Below are positions 34,401 to 45,976 of a stretch of 64,000 bases of DNA, piece after piece; the stretch's first letter is position 1, and the number at the start of each line of letters is the position of its first letter. A program made the position numbers and the translations under genes. Location of the stretch: contig NC_082637.1 in the NCBI RefSeq assembly GCF_030936135.1, positions 12,227,001 through 12,291,000 on the forward strand. Direction: 5' to 3'. Under the pieces are notes generated by a model, which saw only the letters and a program-made list of their open reading frames with translations, was not told the origin of the DNA and ran no database searches. This DNA is from Gavia stellata (lineage: Eukaryota > Chordata > Aves > Gaviiformes > Gaviidae).

Positions 34401-37400
34401 CATGACGAGAGAGCTACATGCACTCAAGGGCTGCCCTTTCTTCAGGAGGGTTTGTGGGTAGTACAGAGCACAGGTAGTCTGCTGTTATGGATCAAATAGC
34501 TGCTCTTCAACCATGGTCTTATAGATGCTAAAGCAAATTTGAGAGACTGAGAGCCTCATTTCTTTGAAAATAACTCAGGGTGAGCATACCACAGTCTTTC
34601 AGGTAGCTTTATGTAACCTTTTTAATCAACTTGGCAGATATAAATGTAAGCTTTCTTTTTACTGTAATTCTTTGGATTGTTCCTTTAGATTTGTAAAATA
34701 GCAGTATACTTGTTGCTGTCCAACTGTTTGGAAAAATGGTGGCTTTTTAACAGAAGGTCCAATTTTTTCATTAATCAGCTCTTTCATGTTCAAGTTTCTT
34801 TGAAACTCTGTTACATATACTGCAGGTCATATGACTTCTGCCAATTTGTGAATCTATTCAATGTGATATTTCTTCTGTCATTTCAGACTTAAAATAGTTT
34901 GACATTATATTGGGAGAAAGCATTTGCAGAGATCTGGTCCTTTCTGGTAAAGACTGGAGAGGAATAATTCTTATAGAAATGCCTTTATTTTCTTGTGTGG
35001 ACAGGAAATATATGGTATGAATGCTACTATTCAGACATTAAAAAATAAATAGTTCAAAGAGAAATTTGTCTGTTATTGAATGCATTATTATGTGAATGCT
35101 GAAGTCTTCTAAGAAAGTCTCATGAACTTAAGTAATATGTGAGGTTGCTTTTATCAGATGTCCAAGAAATGCCAAAGGCTTGCACGTGTATAAAATATTT
35201 GGGTTAATTTAGTTCATAAGTTTGAAGACAAAATGAATATGGCCAAAGAATTGTGACCAAAAGCTGCTTGGTTAGGCTTAGAGGTGTGTACTCCATCTCC
35301 TGGTGGAGTGTTGTTCATCATTCTGTCACTAATAGATGTTGCTGTTCCTGGTATCTTTTTTGTGAAATAAACCTGCTGTCTCTATCTTAGGTACAAGCAT
35401 TTCCTCAGAGACCTGCTGGAGAACACCAGCCCAGGCAGTGCTGAGTACCAGAAACTTGCAAGTATGATTCCACCTGTAGATGCTGGCACTTTAATCGGTG
35501 TTTGCCTCCTTGCTGATAATATTTGGATTCTCATCTTCTGTCTACTTCCACAGGAAGAAAAATCTTCTCTCTGGGGTTCTAGTGGATTACTATTTCCCTT
35601 CTCCATCTTGATGAAGATGTCCCTGAGAACCCCGAGAACACATTGGGAATAAAAATGTAGAGTAACTGACTGGGAAAGTGGCCTGGGGGTTAGGTTGGAG
35701 AAATGGCAGCTCTATCTCTTACAATGAAGGTGGTGAGAAATTAGAACAGGTTGCTCAGGGACGTTGTTGATGCTCCATTACTGGAAGTGTTCAACACCAG
35801 GTTGGAGCAACCTGATCTAGTGAAAAAAGTTCTTGCCCATGGCAGATGGGTCGGAACTAGATGATCTTTAAAGGCACCTCCCAACCCAAACCATTCTATG
35901 ACTCTATTGGTCACGTGCCTCAATTTTCTAAGATAATTCATGTCCTTCATGCCATATTTACTAGCAGTAAACACAACTTGTGGGGCATTTTTCCTGTTTT
36001 TGCTTCCTAACCCAGGAAATTATTCCTCTGTTTAATGTTTCATGGGCAAATACATGTTTTCTAGAACTGCAGAAGTGTTGGTTGGAGACAGGCCTCTGGA
36101 AGCCATCTAGTCCAATCTCCTGCTGAAATTACTGAATAAATCTCTTGTTAATACTTGGTTAAAACATTTGCTTCTTAATTTCATCTTCTATTTTCACAGC
36201 AAGATAGATAAGTTGTAATACATACTTGACTCGTGATAACCTCAGAATATGCTGCTATAATTTCAGAGACTGTGAAATATGTTTCTGAGGTATCTCGGTG
36301 GGTCGAAGACATTGTTCGTAAGAGAGAGAACTCATTGCAGCTACTTCGGGTTCAGAAACTGCTCAAAGGACAGAAGACCCAGGTGTTGACTCCAGGTGGG
36401 TGTTACCGACAGCTCTGTTTCTTCTGCCAAGCTGAGATAACTGGAGGTATGCTTGCCTTCATCTCTGACTCTACTCCTATTAACCAGTTTTCCCCTTCTG
36501 CCCAAATTCCATACATAGGTGATGAAGGAAAATAACTAGTAACTCAAGCACTTTTTTCATTAAGAATTTTTGAGTAAGGATAAGCAGCAGCTTAACTGCC
36601 TGACATTCAGATAGGAGAAGTTCATGACATGTAGTTAGAAATTTATAACAGGAAGCTAAGGAGGTCAGGAGTATAAGTCTGGGGTGAGAATGAAAGACAG
36701 ACATTAAATAATTTTGGAAGAGTATAAGTAGTGGTGTTGTCCCTACTCCATTGCAGGAACCATAGATTTCTGAGTGTGAAGGGCCCAAGGACTGTGGTGT
36801 TTTCTACCTTAAGCTCCAAGCTTCATGGAATTCTGCTCACACCCTTCATATGAAGAATCTTCTTTTATCTGCATGATTAACTGTGCCAGAAATCAGAGTA
36901 TTTGTGTTGATAGCTGAGAGATATAAAGTCACAGTCACTGGCATGTAAGATCATCTAATTGGATAACAGGTTTCTTTAGGACCTCCTGTGTGACTGGGTG
37001 CTCTCTGTGCCCACAGCACACTCCAAGCTACGTATGCAATATTGTGAGAAATGTGTCCAGTCTGGACAATTACGAAATGGTCACTTGGGGCTTCATGTGT
37101 GCCCTCACTAAACACTGCTATTGCAGAGGTCATCTAGAAACGGTGCTGCAGCTGGAGAGGAGTGTTAAAGTCACTATGTGTAAAGGTCTCTAAGGGACAC
37201 CTCCAGATACTTGTGAATGTGGCTGTAATTCATACGTGTAGATTTTTGGGTGAAAAATACATCCCTCAGCAGGATGGGGGAGAGAATTGGAAGGGTAAAA
37301 GTAAGAAAACTTGCAGATTGAGATAAAAACAGTTTAACAGGTAAAGCAAAAGCTGCATGCACAAGCAAAGCAAAATAAGGAATTCATTCACTGTTTGCCA

Positions 37401-40400
37401 TCAGCAGGCAGGTGTTCAGCCATCTCCAGGAAAGCAGGGCTCCACCACGTTTAACAGTTACTTGGGAAGACAAATGCCATCGCTCTGAACACTCCCCCAC
37501 TCCTTCTTCCCCCAGCTTTTGTTGCTGAGCATGACATCATATGGTATGGAATATCCCTTTGGTCAGCTGGGGTCAGCTCTTCCGGCTGCGTCCCCTCTCA
37601 ACTTCTTGTGCACACCCCAGCCTACTTGCTGGTGGGGTGGTGTGAGGAACAGAAAAGACCTTGATGCTGAACTGTACTTACACAGCAACAACTAAAACAT
37701 CCCTGTATTGTCAGCGCTGTTTTCAGCACAAATCCAAAACATTGCCCGTACCCGCTACTATGAAGAAAATTAACTCTACCCCAGCCAAACCAGCACAGGT
37801 AGAAAAAGAGGTTATTTATCAGAGGTTATCACTCCCGAAGGTGCTCAGTCAACGGGCAGATTAATTTACAATTCTTTCCCATTCTTCTTAGAATCCTTTT
37901 GGTGATGCTAGCTGAAAGGCAGCTAACACAGGTGTGCTCTGCTTATATTGAGCATGAGCATATGTGCCTGGGCACACTGGGGTAAGTAAAAAGGTAAATC
38001 ACCTATCCTGAATGACAAACTAATAAGATAACCCCATGATAAAAAAACCCAACCCCAAAATAGTATAGCCAGACCAGAGATAGCCATCATTTGAAGGTGT
38101 TTGGTCCACTTTTTTTTTTGTCTCTGAATATTCTGAGACATGTAGTAGGATGAGTGTTGAGGGTCTACAGATACCTTTCCATTATCTAGGACAGAGAATT
38201 GTGATGGTTGAGTTTTCCATTAGCTGAAGTAAAATGAGTACTATTGGTTGTGAGAAGCAGAAAAGTGAGAGGCAGCTGAGGCTTGCTAGTTTTGGGCCAG
38301 CTTTCTAGAAACAAGCTAGCTTTTGCAGAACTGTTAAAATTGCATCCTGTTACTAGGAGGAAAGAGGTGAGAAAACAGAATGTATAGCATTCAGCGAATG
38401 CATAGATTCAGTGAAAAGGGGGAGCTTTGGAGTTGGATATCTCACATTTGGCAGTGTGACTGAGGTGAGCTGCTCCCAATTAAAACAGACCCTGCTTTTC
38501 TTGCTGCCTTTCATATATAGGGCAAATACCGTCTTAGCTAGAACTGTCTCCTTAACATAGCACTGTTCTGTCATCCCTAGCTTCCCTAGGGCAAGGAAAT
38601 ATTCCTCCTTTCACAAGAATTTCCTAAATCACATGCTCCTGGGAATCCTGAACATGGATCTATATCCCAAGACTTCCAGCACAGTCCAGCTCAGACTGTA
38701 TGCCAGGGAGTCTGATCACAGCTTAGCCTGAGGGAAACAGTTCCCAGTCCAGCCCCATGCTGCTGATACCTTCTTTCCATTTGTTTTTTAATCTTGGACT
38801 GATTCCTGCACCTCACCCTTCTCTTCCTCAGTTTCTTATTCAGATAAGAGGAGTGGTTTCTGTGGAGTAAGCTATGCAGTAATTCACTTGCCTCTATGTT
38901 TTGTGACTGTAGCATACTAACTAACACACAATCCATAATTAAAACAAACTTGTGTTGTTTTCTAAAAGGTACTTACTAGCTCAGCCAGAAGCTAAGGCAT
39001 GAAAAACAGTGGCTGAAATTCTCTGGCAGGTGTTTCCCAGACCAGGCCAGATGGCAATACCTTATCATGGCTTTAAATTTTTATAAATAATATTACTGGC
39101 AGATGTCTTCATAATTCTCATGTGTTGATTGCTATCTTGTACAATAATCCTTCTAGTTAGAGGCACTGTTTTAGTTATTCCATTTTGTGTAGATAACATT
39201 TTTTTTATTGCTGCTTACAGCTAGGTTTATCAAATTGTTTTAATTGTTTTGTCTCCTGCTGATTCCTCTGCCTTTTTGTTTTATTGCAATTCATTTTGTG
39301 GGTAGATAACACTGGACCCTATTCTGGAAGAGAAGGTTGATAAGGTTGCCTATTTAGACTTTCCTCTTAACATGTTGTTTTGTATCCCCTTTGTGGTCTT
39401 CTCATTAAAGCAGTAATTTGCATTCTGTAGTCTTTTAACTACTGGAGGTCTGCATATAGGTAGATGACCTGTGAAGCCTTTTGTTTGTTTTTTTTTAATT
39501 GGCATGCACAAGCAAACAAACCGAGGAAAAAACAATAAATGTTCAAAGCTTAGGCTAACTTCTGTTTCACCACTAATGACAAACAATTGGGCAACACAAT
39601 TTAAGACACTTCATTGTATATTTTCCAAAGGCCTATGTTAATTTAAAGGTATGCATGCCATTTTCGAACCATGTTTTTGTTCTGGTCTCTTTAAACAGAT
39701 TTGCATATCATAATATCCTCTTAATTCACATAGTAGATTTGTAACAACTTTGGTCTGCTCCTCATATACTGAAAGTTTTGGGCTGATTGCTGCTTTTCCG
39801 TGGGTGCTGTCAGTGCTGGTGATCTGGCCCCAGTTGATACTCAGTGCCTTCTAGTGGCTGAAATTGATGTAGAACCTGGTAACCTACAAGGGTTGGCTCA
39901 CTGTATTCCTGTTTGTCTCATTACGTCCTTTCTTTTTTTTCCCCAATAATGATCTGACAACTCTCTCTATTTGCCTTGCGTGCCTAGGGCGCTGGTATAT
40001 ACGGGAAGGCTGGCTTTTGGTGGTGCCTTCAAAGGGAGAAGAATTGAAACGCAGGATGTTCTTCCTTTTTTCTGATATCTTCGTTGCAACAAAACCCTGC
40101 CACCCACTGCACCTGCTGAACTCGAACAAACTGTCATGCCAGGCTGTCTACCCGCTTCACCAGTGTGTCGTGGATAAAGTGTTTGGCCACACACGGAGCC
40201 AGGGAGGGCTCCTCAGCGTAAGTCTTCCCGCTTCTGCCTGGCAGAAGCATCAGTGGAGTCACTTGCAAAGCAGGTCTCTAGCTGTCTCAGCAGCAGCAGG
40301 ACTGAGATGATGAGTGGTGACAACAGTAAATACAGTGAACTAGTCTGAGTGAGGGCAACCCTTCTCTTCTTGGGTGATGTAGGTCCTTTTTCCCTTCATG

Positions 40401-41446
40401 GTGTAGGCATTGCTGAGCACTCATGGCTACAGGCTGCTGGTTGCTTCACTTAGTGTCTCAGCTGAGGAAGGTCCAGTAAGACTCTGACATGACCTCATCA
40501 GAGCCACATGTCTGGGGGGACAGCCCCACAGCCATGTGACAATGAATATGTAACATTGCATTGACTGTGGACTGAGCTTATAGAAAACCCTGAAAAACAA
40601 AGAATGCGGAAAGATGTGGATATTATCACAACAGATACTGCTTGTGCATCTAACTCCCTGGGAGCTGTACGGGCTTTGACTGGGACCGATGCCTTAGGTA
40701 GGAGTTTCAAGTTCAGGCCTTCCTAGATTGCAGCAGCTGGGGGCTGTGTTAGCTCATTCCTTGCGAGCTATGACAAGGAAGCCTCTTCAGGCAAGCTGTG
40801 ATCTGTAGATGGTGGTAGTGGAAGGACCCCTAGGGGCAGCTTGGAATATGGGAGAAAACTGGATGAAGAGCTGCTAAGAACTGTAATTGCCCACTTCCAA
40901 ACACATTATTAAGTCAAAGTGAGCCGTCATCTGTAGCTGGAAGGAAGAGACAAGTCCGGCACTTGCTCTGTACTGTTCAGCCTCTGGCTTCTCCCAGTAC
41001 CAGTGCTAACTTTCTCTACCTGGGGAAAAAACAGCAGAAATCAGCGTGCAGGACTGAGTTGAGTTCAATGGTGATGGCTCTCCTTTTATCAGAGTTGCTG
41101 CCTTGGCAAGGAATGCCACAGAGTGGCACCAGATTCTGTTTGCCTTTCAGCTTTCCTTCCCACACAAGACACTGTTGTTGATGTCCTGCGACCAACAAGA
41201 TATTAATGACTGGTATCGAAGTCTCACAGCTGCAGTCAGGTAGGCATCTATTTTCCAGAGGCGGAAGGGGGCAGAACATAAAAATGATCATATGGACCTG
41301 TGTATTTGCATGTATTACATGGTCATAAGGCTGATAGAGAAGACCTGACCCTGGCAGCCAGGATACAAAGGAACAGTAAGAACAGATTTCATGTACTAAC
41401 AGTGAACTTCCCCTTGGTTTTCCCCTACAGGCAGCTGAAAGCCTGA
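31256..41446 (+). CDS. ARHGEF39: Rho guanine nucleotide exchange factor 39
   Basis: Catalyses GDP/GTP exchange on Rho-family GTPases at the membrane or cytosol. Nine coding exons give 345 residues; human is 335, from memory. Exons: 31256-31402, 31985-32079, 32497-32617, 33662-33780, 35391-35461, 36246-36395, 39988-40217, 41151-41239, 41431-41446. DH domain about 22-235: it starts with EEQRARWERKRSRTAKELLE, followed by ILKAKGTL, LEDLLPLPLQRLYQY and IISETVKYV. PH domain about 236-340, with RWYIREGWLLVVP, RRMFFLFSDIFVATKP, VFGHTRSQGGLLS and DINDWYRSL. All introns are GT-AG and phases match throughout. The chosen ATG is the first after a good acceptor at 31217; an upstream in-frame ATG at 31148 would lie in the intron if that acceptor is used. 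It diverges from the SH2-myosin gene across the CpG island. Confidence 0.96.
31985..32079 (+). CDS. ARHGEF39: ARHGEF39 coding exon 2
   Basis: Residues 50-80, FFVTILKAKGTLKP then IFGPLESIYSAS; acceptor cctgcttag, donor gtaagt. Equivalent to the human YFLGILKAKG segment. Confidence 0.95.
32497..32617 (+). CDS. ARHGEF39: ARHGEF39 coding exon 3
   Basis: Residues 81-121. Contains FCQNLELYGHYAENLEQ, part of the DH helical bundle. Donor gtaaat. Confidence 0.95.
33662..33780 (+). CDS. ARHGEF39: ARHGEF39 coding exon 4
   Basis: Residues 122-160. Contains the most conserved DH motif LEDLLPLPLQRLY. Donor gtaagt. Confidence 0.96.
35391..35461 (+). CDS. ARHGEF39: ARHGEF39 coding exon 5
   Basis: Residues 161-184, QYKHFLRDLLENTSPGS. 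A 71-nt exon; donor gtatga. Confidence 0.93.
35725..35906 (+). mobile_element. CR1 LINE 3' end
   Basis: From gaacaggttgctcaggga to the tail caacccaaaccattctatga. Sense orientation, 5'-truncated. In the ARHGEF39 intron between exons 5 and 6. Confidence 0.9.
36075..36125 (-). mobile_element. Degraded CR1 fragment
   Basis: The stretch ctggaagccatctagtccaa with its flank resembles the CR1 3' region in reverse. Very short and diverged. Confidence 0.5.
36246..36395 (+). CDS. ARHGEF39: ARHGEF39 coding exon 6
   Basis: Residues 185-234. YAAIISETVKYVSEVSRWVE ends the DH domain and continues into the DH-PH linker. The acceptor at 36245 (aacctcag) was preferred over one at 36266, because the human protein contains the LISET segment. 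Confidence 0.93.
36396..39987 (+). other. ARHGEF39: ARHGEF39 intron 6 (3.6 kb)
   Basis: The largest intron of the gene. AT-rich with short T and A runs. No second gene, RNA gene or clear repeat was recognised. Confidence 0.6.
39988..40217 (+). CDS. ARHGEF39: ARHGEF39 coding exon 7 (PH domain)
   Basis: Residues 235-311, most of the PH domain: REGWLLVVP, RRMFFLFSDIFVATKP and VDKVFGHT. Donor gtaagt. Confidence 0.97.
41151..41239 (+). CDS. ARHGEF39: ARHGEF39 coding exon 8
   Basis: Residues 312-340, LSFPHKTLLLMSCDQQDI then WYRSLTAAV, the last PH strand and C-terminal helix (Trp conserved). Confidence 0.96.
41431..41446 (+). CDS. ARHGEF39: ARHGEF39 terminal coding exon
   Basis: A tiny coding stretch RQLKA followed by TGA at 41444-41446. 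Acceptor ttttcccctacag. Phase 2 entry fits exon 8. Confidence 0.88.
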
Positions 41447-43425
41447 CCCACTGAGTACAAGACAGACTGGCAAGACAACAGCCCCTCTTGGTAGAAGCCT
41501 GCACAACCTTAGGAAATGTTCCAGGAAACATAGTAGGAGAATTGCATTTAGAGGGACTACACACTGTGCTTGTGAGATTATGAATGCTTTGTCAACCGTG
41601 CTAATCTTAATACAGATACTGCAAAAACCAGGCACGCATACTAAGGATTTGTATATAGTCTGTATCAAGACTCTTCCCCAACCTGGCTTAGAAGCTTCTA
41701 GCTTTACACTTTTTTTCCTCAGATTATTAATTTAAGGACAAGCAGAAAAAAGCCTGACTTGCTTTCCCTCATTGAATGTTTTTATCCAACTATCTTCCTA
41801 CATCAGTGTTTTCACATTTATTTGTCTACTTATACGTCTACCTGCTCTTGCTTCTGGCTCTTTTGATCAAAAAAGGTATTTTGGATAGTAGTTAACATGG
41901 GCATAACACTATTTTCAGCTACTGCTACAGGGCCACAGTCATCTTCCTCCCTTGACATTTTTATCATTCATATCCTTCAGTTTTCTACCAAAATAGTTCA
42001 ACAGTTATTGTCCTTCCTCCTCTAAGAAAGTGACAGGTGGGTAGATCAAGGGAAAATAATTCAGTGCTTAAAATCCTACCTCTCAGTTTCTCATCAGTCC
42101 CAAAGAAAAGTTAATCTGCTGAACTATCTGAAACAAAGGTAACATAGACTTATGTCTATCAAACAGCATTCACATTTCTAATCTGAATTCTAAGAGATTA
42201 TGTAGGTGAAACAGCACTTGCCTTTGCCTTCAAGGTATGCAGTAGCCTTATTGCTTTGAAATGCTACAGTGAAAAGCTTGGGCAGCACCTCTGCTCCTGA
42301 AGCACAGGGAAGATCTCCAGAGGGCTACGGTCAGCGTTCTGGGTCATCAATGGCTGGTAATGCACTAGAATTCCATTTACTAGGATGAAAGACCAATTTA
42401 AGGAAGAAATATACATAGCCTATTATTCTTGAGAATTTAACATTAAAGCCTTAACACTGACTTTTAAGAAAGATGGAAGCTCTGCAGCAGTAACAGTTTG
42501 GTTCACCTCTTCTATTGAGGGGGAAAACATCTGTTTGAACAAGCTGTTAGGTCATCAACTGCAAGGACAGCAATTTCAAGGTCGTAAGAAATAGAAGATT
42601 AAGGTATCTCTAGAACACTTTTTTAGAATTTTGACTGTTTATTCTTCTTTAAACAGTACCATGCATCTTTAATTTCTCACTGGAATTCAGTAAAACAGAA
42701 GTGGTACTGTGTAAGATAAGTGTCCTGAGGACAGAATTGCCAAATGTTAAGTTCTTTAACATCACTTGATTTTTTTTTTTTTTTTTTGTCTTCCCATTCA
42801 GCTAACTCACTACATAGGATTACTCACTTGTCTTAGTTCATGAAACTTGGGAGGGAGGAAGGAACCCAACATGTCTGGCGTTTTTTCTGCTCAGAAGCTA
42901 CAGCTAGGACTTTGAAGTACTAGCTGTACTGGAAATCAAAGACAAAGCTAGCAATTTAAGTTTATCTCCCAGTAGTTATATCACTCGCTGAAAAAGTTCT
43001 ACTATCCCCTTTTTGTTCTAATAGGGCAATACAGAGATTTCTTGCAACCCTACACCTGAGGCTGAGAGGTCTACCAAGCTCTTAGTAAAGAAAGGCAACT
43101 ATTATTCCTGCCTACATTGCCTCCTTATTATAACACAAGTCCCTTTGCTACAGCCTCTTTTAAGACTTTTCTCAGTGCTACCATCCTAGTTGCATTCAGC
43201 GCTTCTGAAACAACAAAACTAACTTGATTTTCCTGCCTTAAAAGGCTGCACACTGGCTTATAGAAAACACTGTACCTCTGTCACAGTGAAGTGGAGATGC
43301 TGCCCCAGAGAGTAGGGCTGTTAGACCAGCAATTGTAACAAACCTGGTCTTTGCTGGAATAAGTTACTAATTCATGTGCACAGGAATATAATCCAATTAG
43401 AAGCAAACTCACTTTCTGAATAGTG
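41447..43425 (+). other. ARHGEF39 3' UTR and tail-to-tail intergenic region
   Basis: Non-coding. A possible ATTAAA poly(A) signal lies at 42442-42447 and an 18-T run at 42770-42787. ARHGEF39 and MRPL17 converge here. Confidence 0.5.
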
Positions 43426-43431
43426 TTTATT
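43426..43431 (-). terminator. MRPL17: MRPL17 polyadenylation signal
   Basis: TTTATT on the plus strand is AATAAA on the minus strand, about 265 nt after the MRPL17 stop codon, a normal distance for this short mRNA. Confidence 0.7.
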
Positions 43432-43692
43432 TACACAGAGAATATCAACCATTAGGGTTCCCAGCTTGACTTCCTTCTCTTGCTGAGTCTCTCTTTAAAC
43501 CAGAGGAAGAAGCAAGTAAACCTTGAGCTTACTCCCCTGTCACAGCAACTCAAAGTTAGCAATCAACCTTAAGACCTCCCAGGACATCTTCCATTCCTGT
43601 GCTCCAGGACACCAACAAGCTGGCTGGTGCATGGGCAACTCACGCCAAGCCCCATCCCCGCACAGGGCCTCCCTCAGGGCAGAGGGGGATGC

Positions 43693-43965
43693 CTAGACAG
43701 GAGTGCCCTCGGGGGCCTGCGGGGCTGCTGCCTGCTGCATGTCCTCCCGGTAGCCCTTCAGCAGCTGGTTGAGCAGTGTCTTCTCGCTGTCACGGTGCGG
43801 GCGGATGAGCGGTGGGAAGGGGTTCCCCTTGAGCTCGATGACTGCCATCTTGGCGCAGTCAAGGCTATCCCGGTTGGGGATCTGCAGCAGGCGGGTGTAG
43901 CTGCCGGGGTGGGGCTGGAACCGGGGTGCCAGCACCTTGAACAGCTTGTGGATGAGGTCCTTCTC
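43693..43965 (-). CDS. MRPL17: MRPL17 exon 3 and stop
   Basis: Residues 82-171, from [19 protein letters not shown] through [20 protein letters not shown] to PEGTPV, then TAG. Confidence 0.97.
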   Translation of the reverse strand, partial: EKDLIHKLFKVLAPRFQPHPGSYTRLLQIPNRDSLDCAKMAVIELKGNPFPPLIRPHRDSEKTLLNQLLKGYREDMQQAAAPQAPEGTPV

Positions 43966-44373
43966 CTGCGGGGCGGCATGCTCAGCTCCAGCACTGGGGC
44001 TGCAGGGGGCAACGAAGGATTTTGGGGGGTGGTACTTACCGTCAGCCAGAAATCTGCCATGCGCATGGCGCGCTCGTTGGTGTCCCCCAGCTTGGCGTAC
44101 TCGATGAGCTGCGGGGAGGAAGGAGGCAGAGCCGTTAGGGTCCCTCAGCCGCCCGCCGCCGCCCCCTCCTCCCCCGCTCAGTCAGGCCCGGCCGCTCACC
44201 CGCTCGGCGTAGCCCCGCATCTCGTCTGCCCGCGCCCAGGGCGCCTCGATGCGCTCATGCCGCACCAGCGCCGTCACCAGGTTGCGCAGCAGGTCGAGGC
44301 GCGAGCGCGGGCCCAGCCCCAACCGCCGGTACACGCGCCCGTGCGAGATGGCGGCCGCCACCGAGAGCCGCAT
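43693..44373 (-). CDS. MRPL17: Mitochondrial ribosomal protein L17 (bL17m)
   Basis: A component of the large subunit of the mitochondrial ribosome. Three exons: 44200-44373 (residues 1-58), 44040-44108 (59-81) and 43693-43965 (82-171 plus stop). It starts [20 protein letters not shown], nearly identical to the human N-terminus, and includes [20 protein letters not shown], the bacterial L17 core, then [20 protein letters not shown]. Length is 171 residues (human 175, from memory). All splice sites are GT-AG with matching phases. The gene is compact (681 bp start to stop), unlike a retrocopy, since introns are retained. The promoter lies in a CpG island directly upstream. Confidence 0.97.
44040..44108 (-). 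CDS. MRPL17: MRPL17 exon 2
   Basis: Residues 59-81, [20 protein letters not shown] then WLT; acceptor ccccgcag, donor gtaagt. Confidence 0.97.
44200..44373 (-). CDS. MRPL17: MRPL17 exon 1
   Basis: Residues 1-58, including the start [15 protein letters not shown]; donor gtgagc. GC-rich. Its 5' part also holds an AGATGGCGGC (YY1-like) motif at 44346-44355. Confidence 0.97.
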
Positions 44374-44451
44374 CTCGCCGCCCTCGCGTCCCCGCTGCCG
44401 CCGCGGGGCACCATGGGAGGCACCTTCCGGCAGCCCCGCCCGCCGCGCAGT

Positions 44452-44470
44452 ACGCCGGGAGTTGTAGTTC
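44452..44470 (-). promoter_or_regulatory. ZNF143/THAP11 SBS-like motif 1
   Basis: On the minus strand it reads GAACTACAACTCCCGGCGT, close to the ACTACAAYTCCCAGCATGC consensus. Lies 80-100 bp upstream of the MRPL17 ATG. Confidence 0.75.
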
Positions 44471-44669
44471 GCCCCTACCCGCGGGCATGACCCACAGCTG
44501 CTGCATAGAGCGGGTCACAGGGCCGCCGCCAGGCTCGGCGGGAAGTGGAGCCCGAAGCCGCGTACCGACAGGTCTAAACAGGGGAGGGAAGCCGGGCCCG
44601 GCAGAAAGGGCTGAGCGGGCCCCCGGCCTCCCGGAGGGGCTGTTCACTGCACGTCAGCGGCGTCGGGAG

Positions 44670-44680
44670 TGCGCAGGCGC
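44670..44680. promoter_or_regulatory. NRF1 site
   Basis: TGCGCAGGCGC is a canonical NRF1 (nuclear respiratory factor 1) palindrome. NRF1 drives many nuclear-encoded mitochondrial genes, which fits MRPL17. Confidence 0.75.
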
Positions 44681-44732
44681 AAAGGAGTGGGCGCGCCTGT
44701 GCAGGGCATTCCGGGTGCGGACGAGCCGCGCG

Positions 44733-44753
44733 GCATGCTGGGAGCTGTAGTTC
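44733..44753 (-). promoter_or_regulatory. ZNF143/THAP11 SBS-like motif 2
   Basis: On the minus strand: GGAACTACAGCTCCCAGCAT followed by GC, essentially a full consensus match. About 360 bp upstream of the MRPL17 ATG. Confidence 0.8.
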
Positions 44754-45087
44754 CGTGCCGCGGTGGGGCTCGCCGCCATCTCCCGCCGCGGTGGGGCCTT
44801 GCCGCGCCGCAGCCAGCTCGGCGGTGTAACAGCCCTGCTGCTGCCTCTGCGGCACCGGGGGTCCGCCGGGGCGAGGCCGCGGCGGCGGGCAGGCAGGGTG
44901 GGCTCTGAGGGGAGGAAGGAGAGTGGCCAGCTTTCCTGCTGCCCCTCACCGCAGCTGAGGCGGCGTGGTGGGACACCGCCCTCACAGGCTGCTCCTGGGG
45001 CCGCGGGGAGGGGCTCAGCCAGGCGTGAAGGCGCAGGCGAGGCCTTCCAGAGCCTTAACCTTATTCCCCCTTTTTCTCCCATACCAG

Positions 45088-45167
45088 TGTCGGGGTGCCA
45101 GAGGAGCCTCGGACCCTCACACCGCATCCCCAGCCTGCGCAGAAGCTGCGTACGCAGGCAGCATGGG
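45088..45167 (+). other. Candidate exon of a divergent plus-strand transcript
   Basis: An 80-nt stretch preceded by a strong pyrimidine tract and ccatacccag-type acceptor (ctcccataccag) and followed by gtaagg. An AATAAA lies at 45534-45539. No recognisable protein; one frame is open without homology. Most likely a promoter-associated non-coding RNA, if it is transcribed. Confidence 0.35.
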
Positions 45168-45976
45168 GTAAGGCTGCGGGAGCCAGTGTCATGTAGCCCT
45201 CACATAGTCCTGGAGTTGCTGTTGTAATAGCGGAGGTGAGGTGTGCCTTCTTTCCCCAAACACAGAAACACACCCTATTCCGCAAGAGCCTCATGCCCCC
45301 ACAGCCCTGCGCCTGGCAGTGCGTATGGTTCAGCTCCAAGAAAAACGCTAAAAGGCAGTGCAGGAAGGTTTCCTGCTACATGTTTCTTCCAGGCAACGTT
45401 TCTGTATTTCAGAGAAAGGATGTGTAACAAAAGCAGCTACCAACAGCGTAAGAAAAAATATCTTTGTTATTATGAATACATCATAAAATCACAATCATTT
45501 TATACACATTTTAGTATTTCATATACTTATATAAATAAAGTGAACAGTATAGTTACTGGAATGTGTAATAGGAACAAACATACGGATTTTAATGTGAAAT
45601 TAACAAATTCTTGGACCCCACCCCCATCTTTTGTTCCTTTGGTGGGGTTTAATGTAGGAACTCTGAAGTATGTTTAGGAAGAAGGGTTGGTCAAGCTGCG
45701 ATACCGACAATATCTCCAGGGATTACCTTAATTCCATTTATAATCAATTTTCCTCCCCTTTTCCTGTTTTAGCCTGACTATATAGGAATTCTTCTGTGTC
45801 AGTATTTCAGCTATGCAAGAAAGACTAATCCTGTATGTACTTGGCACAGTGTTGAAAGAAAACATTTTCCGAGCTTTACGATTTTGTTAAACCCATTAAC
45901 AATCAGCATTTTGCCATCACTACACACTCTTGCAAATGTTTCCATTAAATATATTTCTAATATTAATAACAAAATC

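Larger units (their letters stand above)
44120..45030. promoter_or_regulatory. CpG-island promoter of MRPL17, possibly bidirectional
   Basis: Very CpG-rich with no TATA box. It holds two ZNF143/SBS-type motifs, an NRF1 site and a YY1-like GCCGCCATCTC at about 44772. This motif set is typical of divergent promoters of nuclear genes for mitochondrial proteins. Confidence 0.8.

Noticed and set aside
44487-45227. GC-rich open frames beside MRPL17
   Set aside because: Overlapping frames on both strands with no homology; explained by the CpG island.
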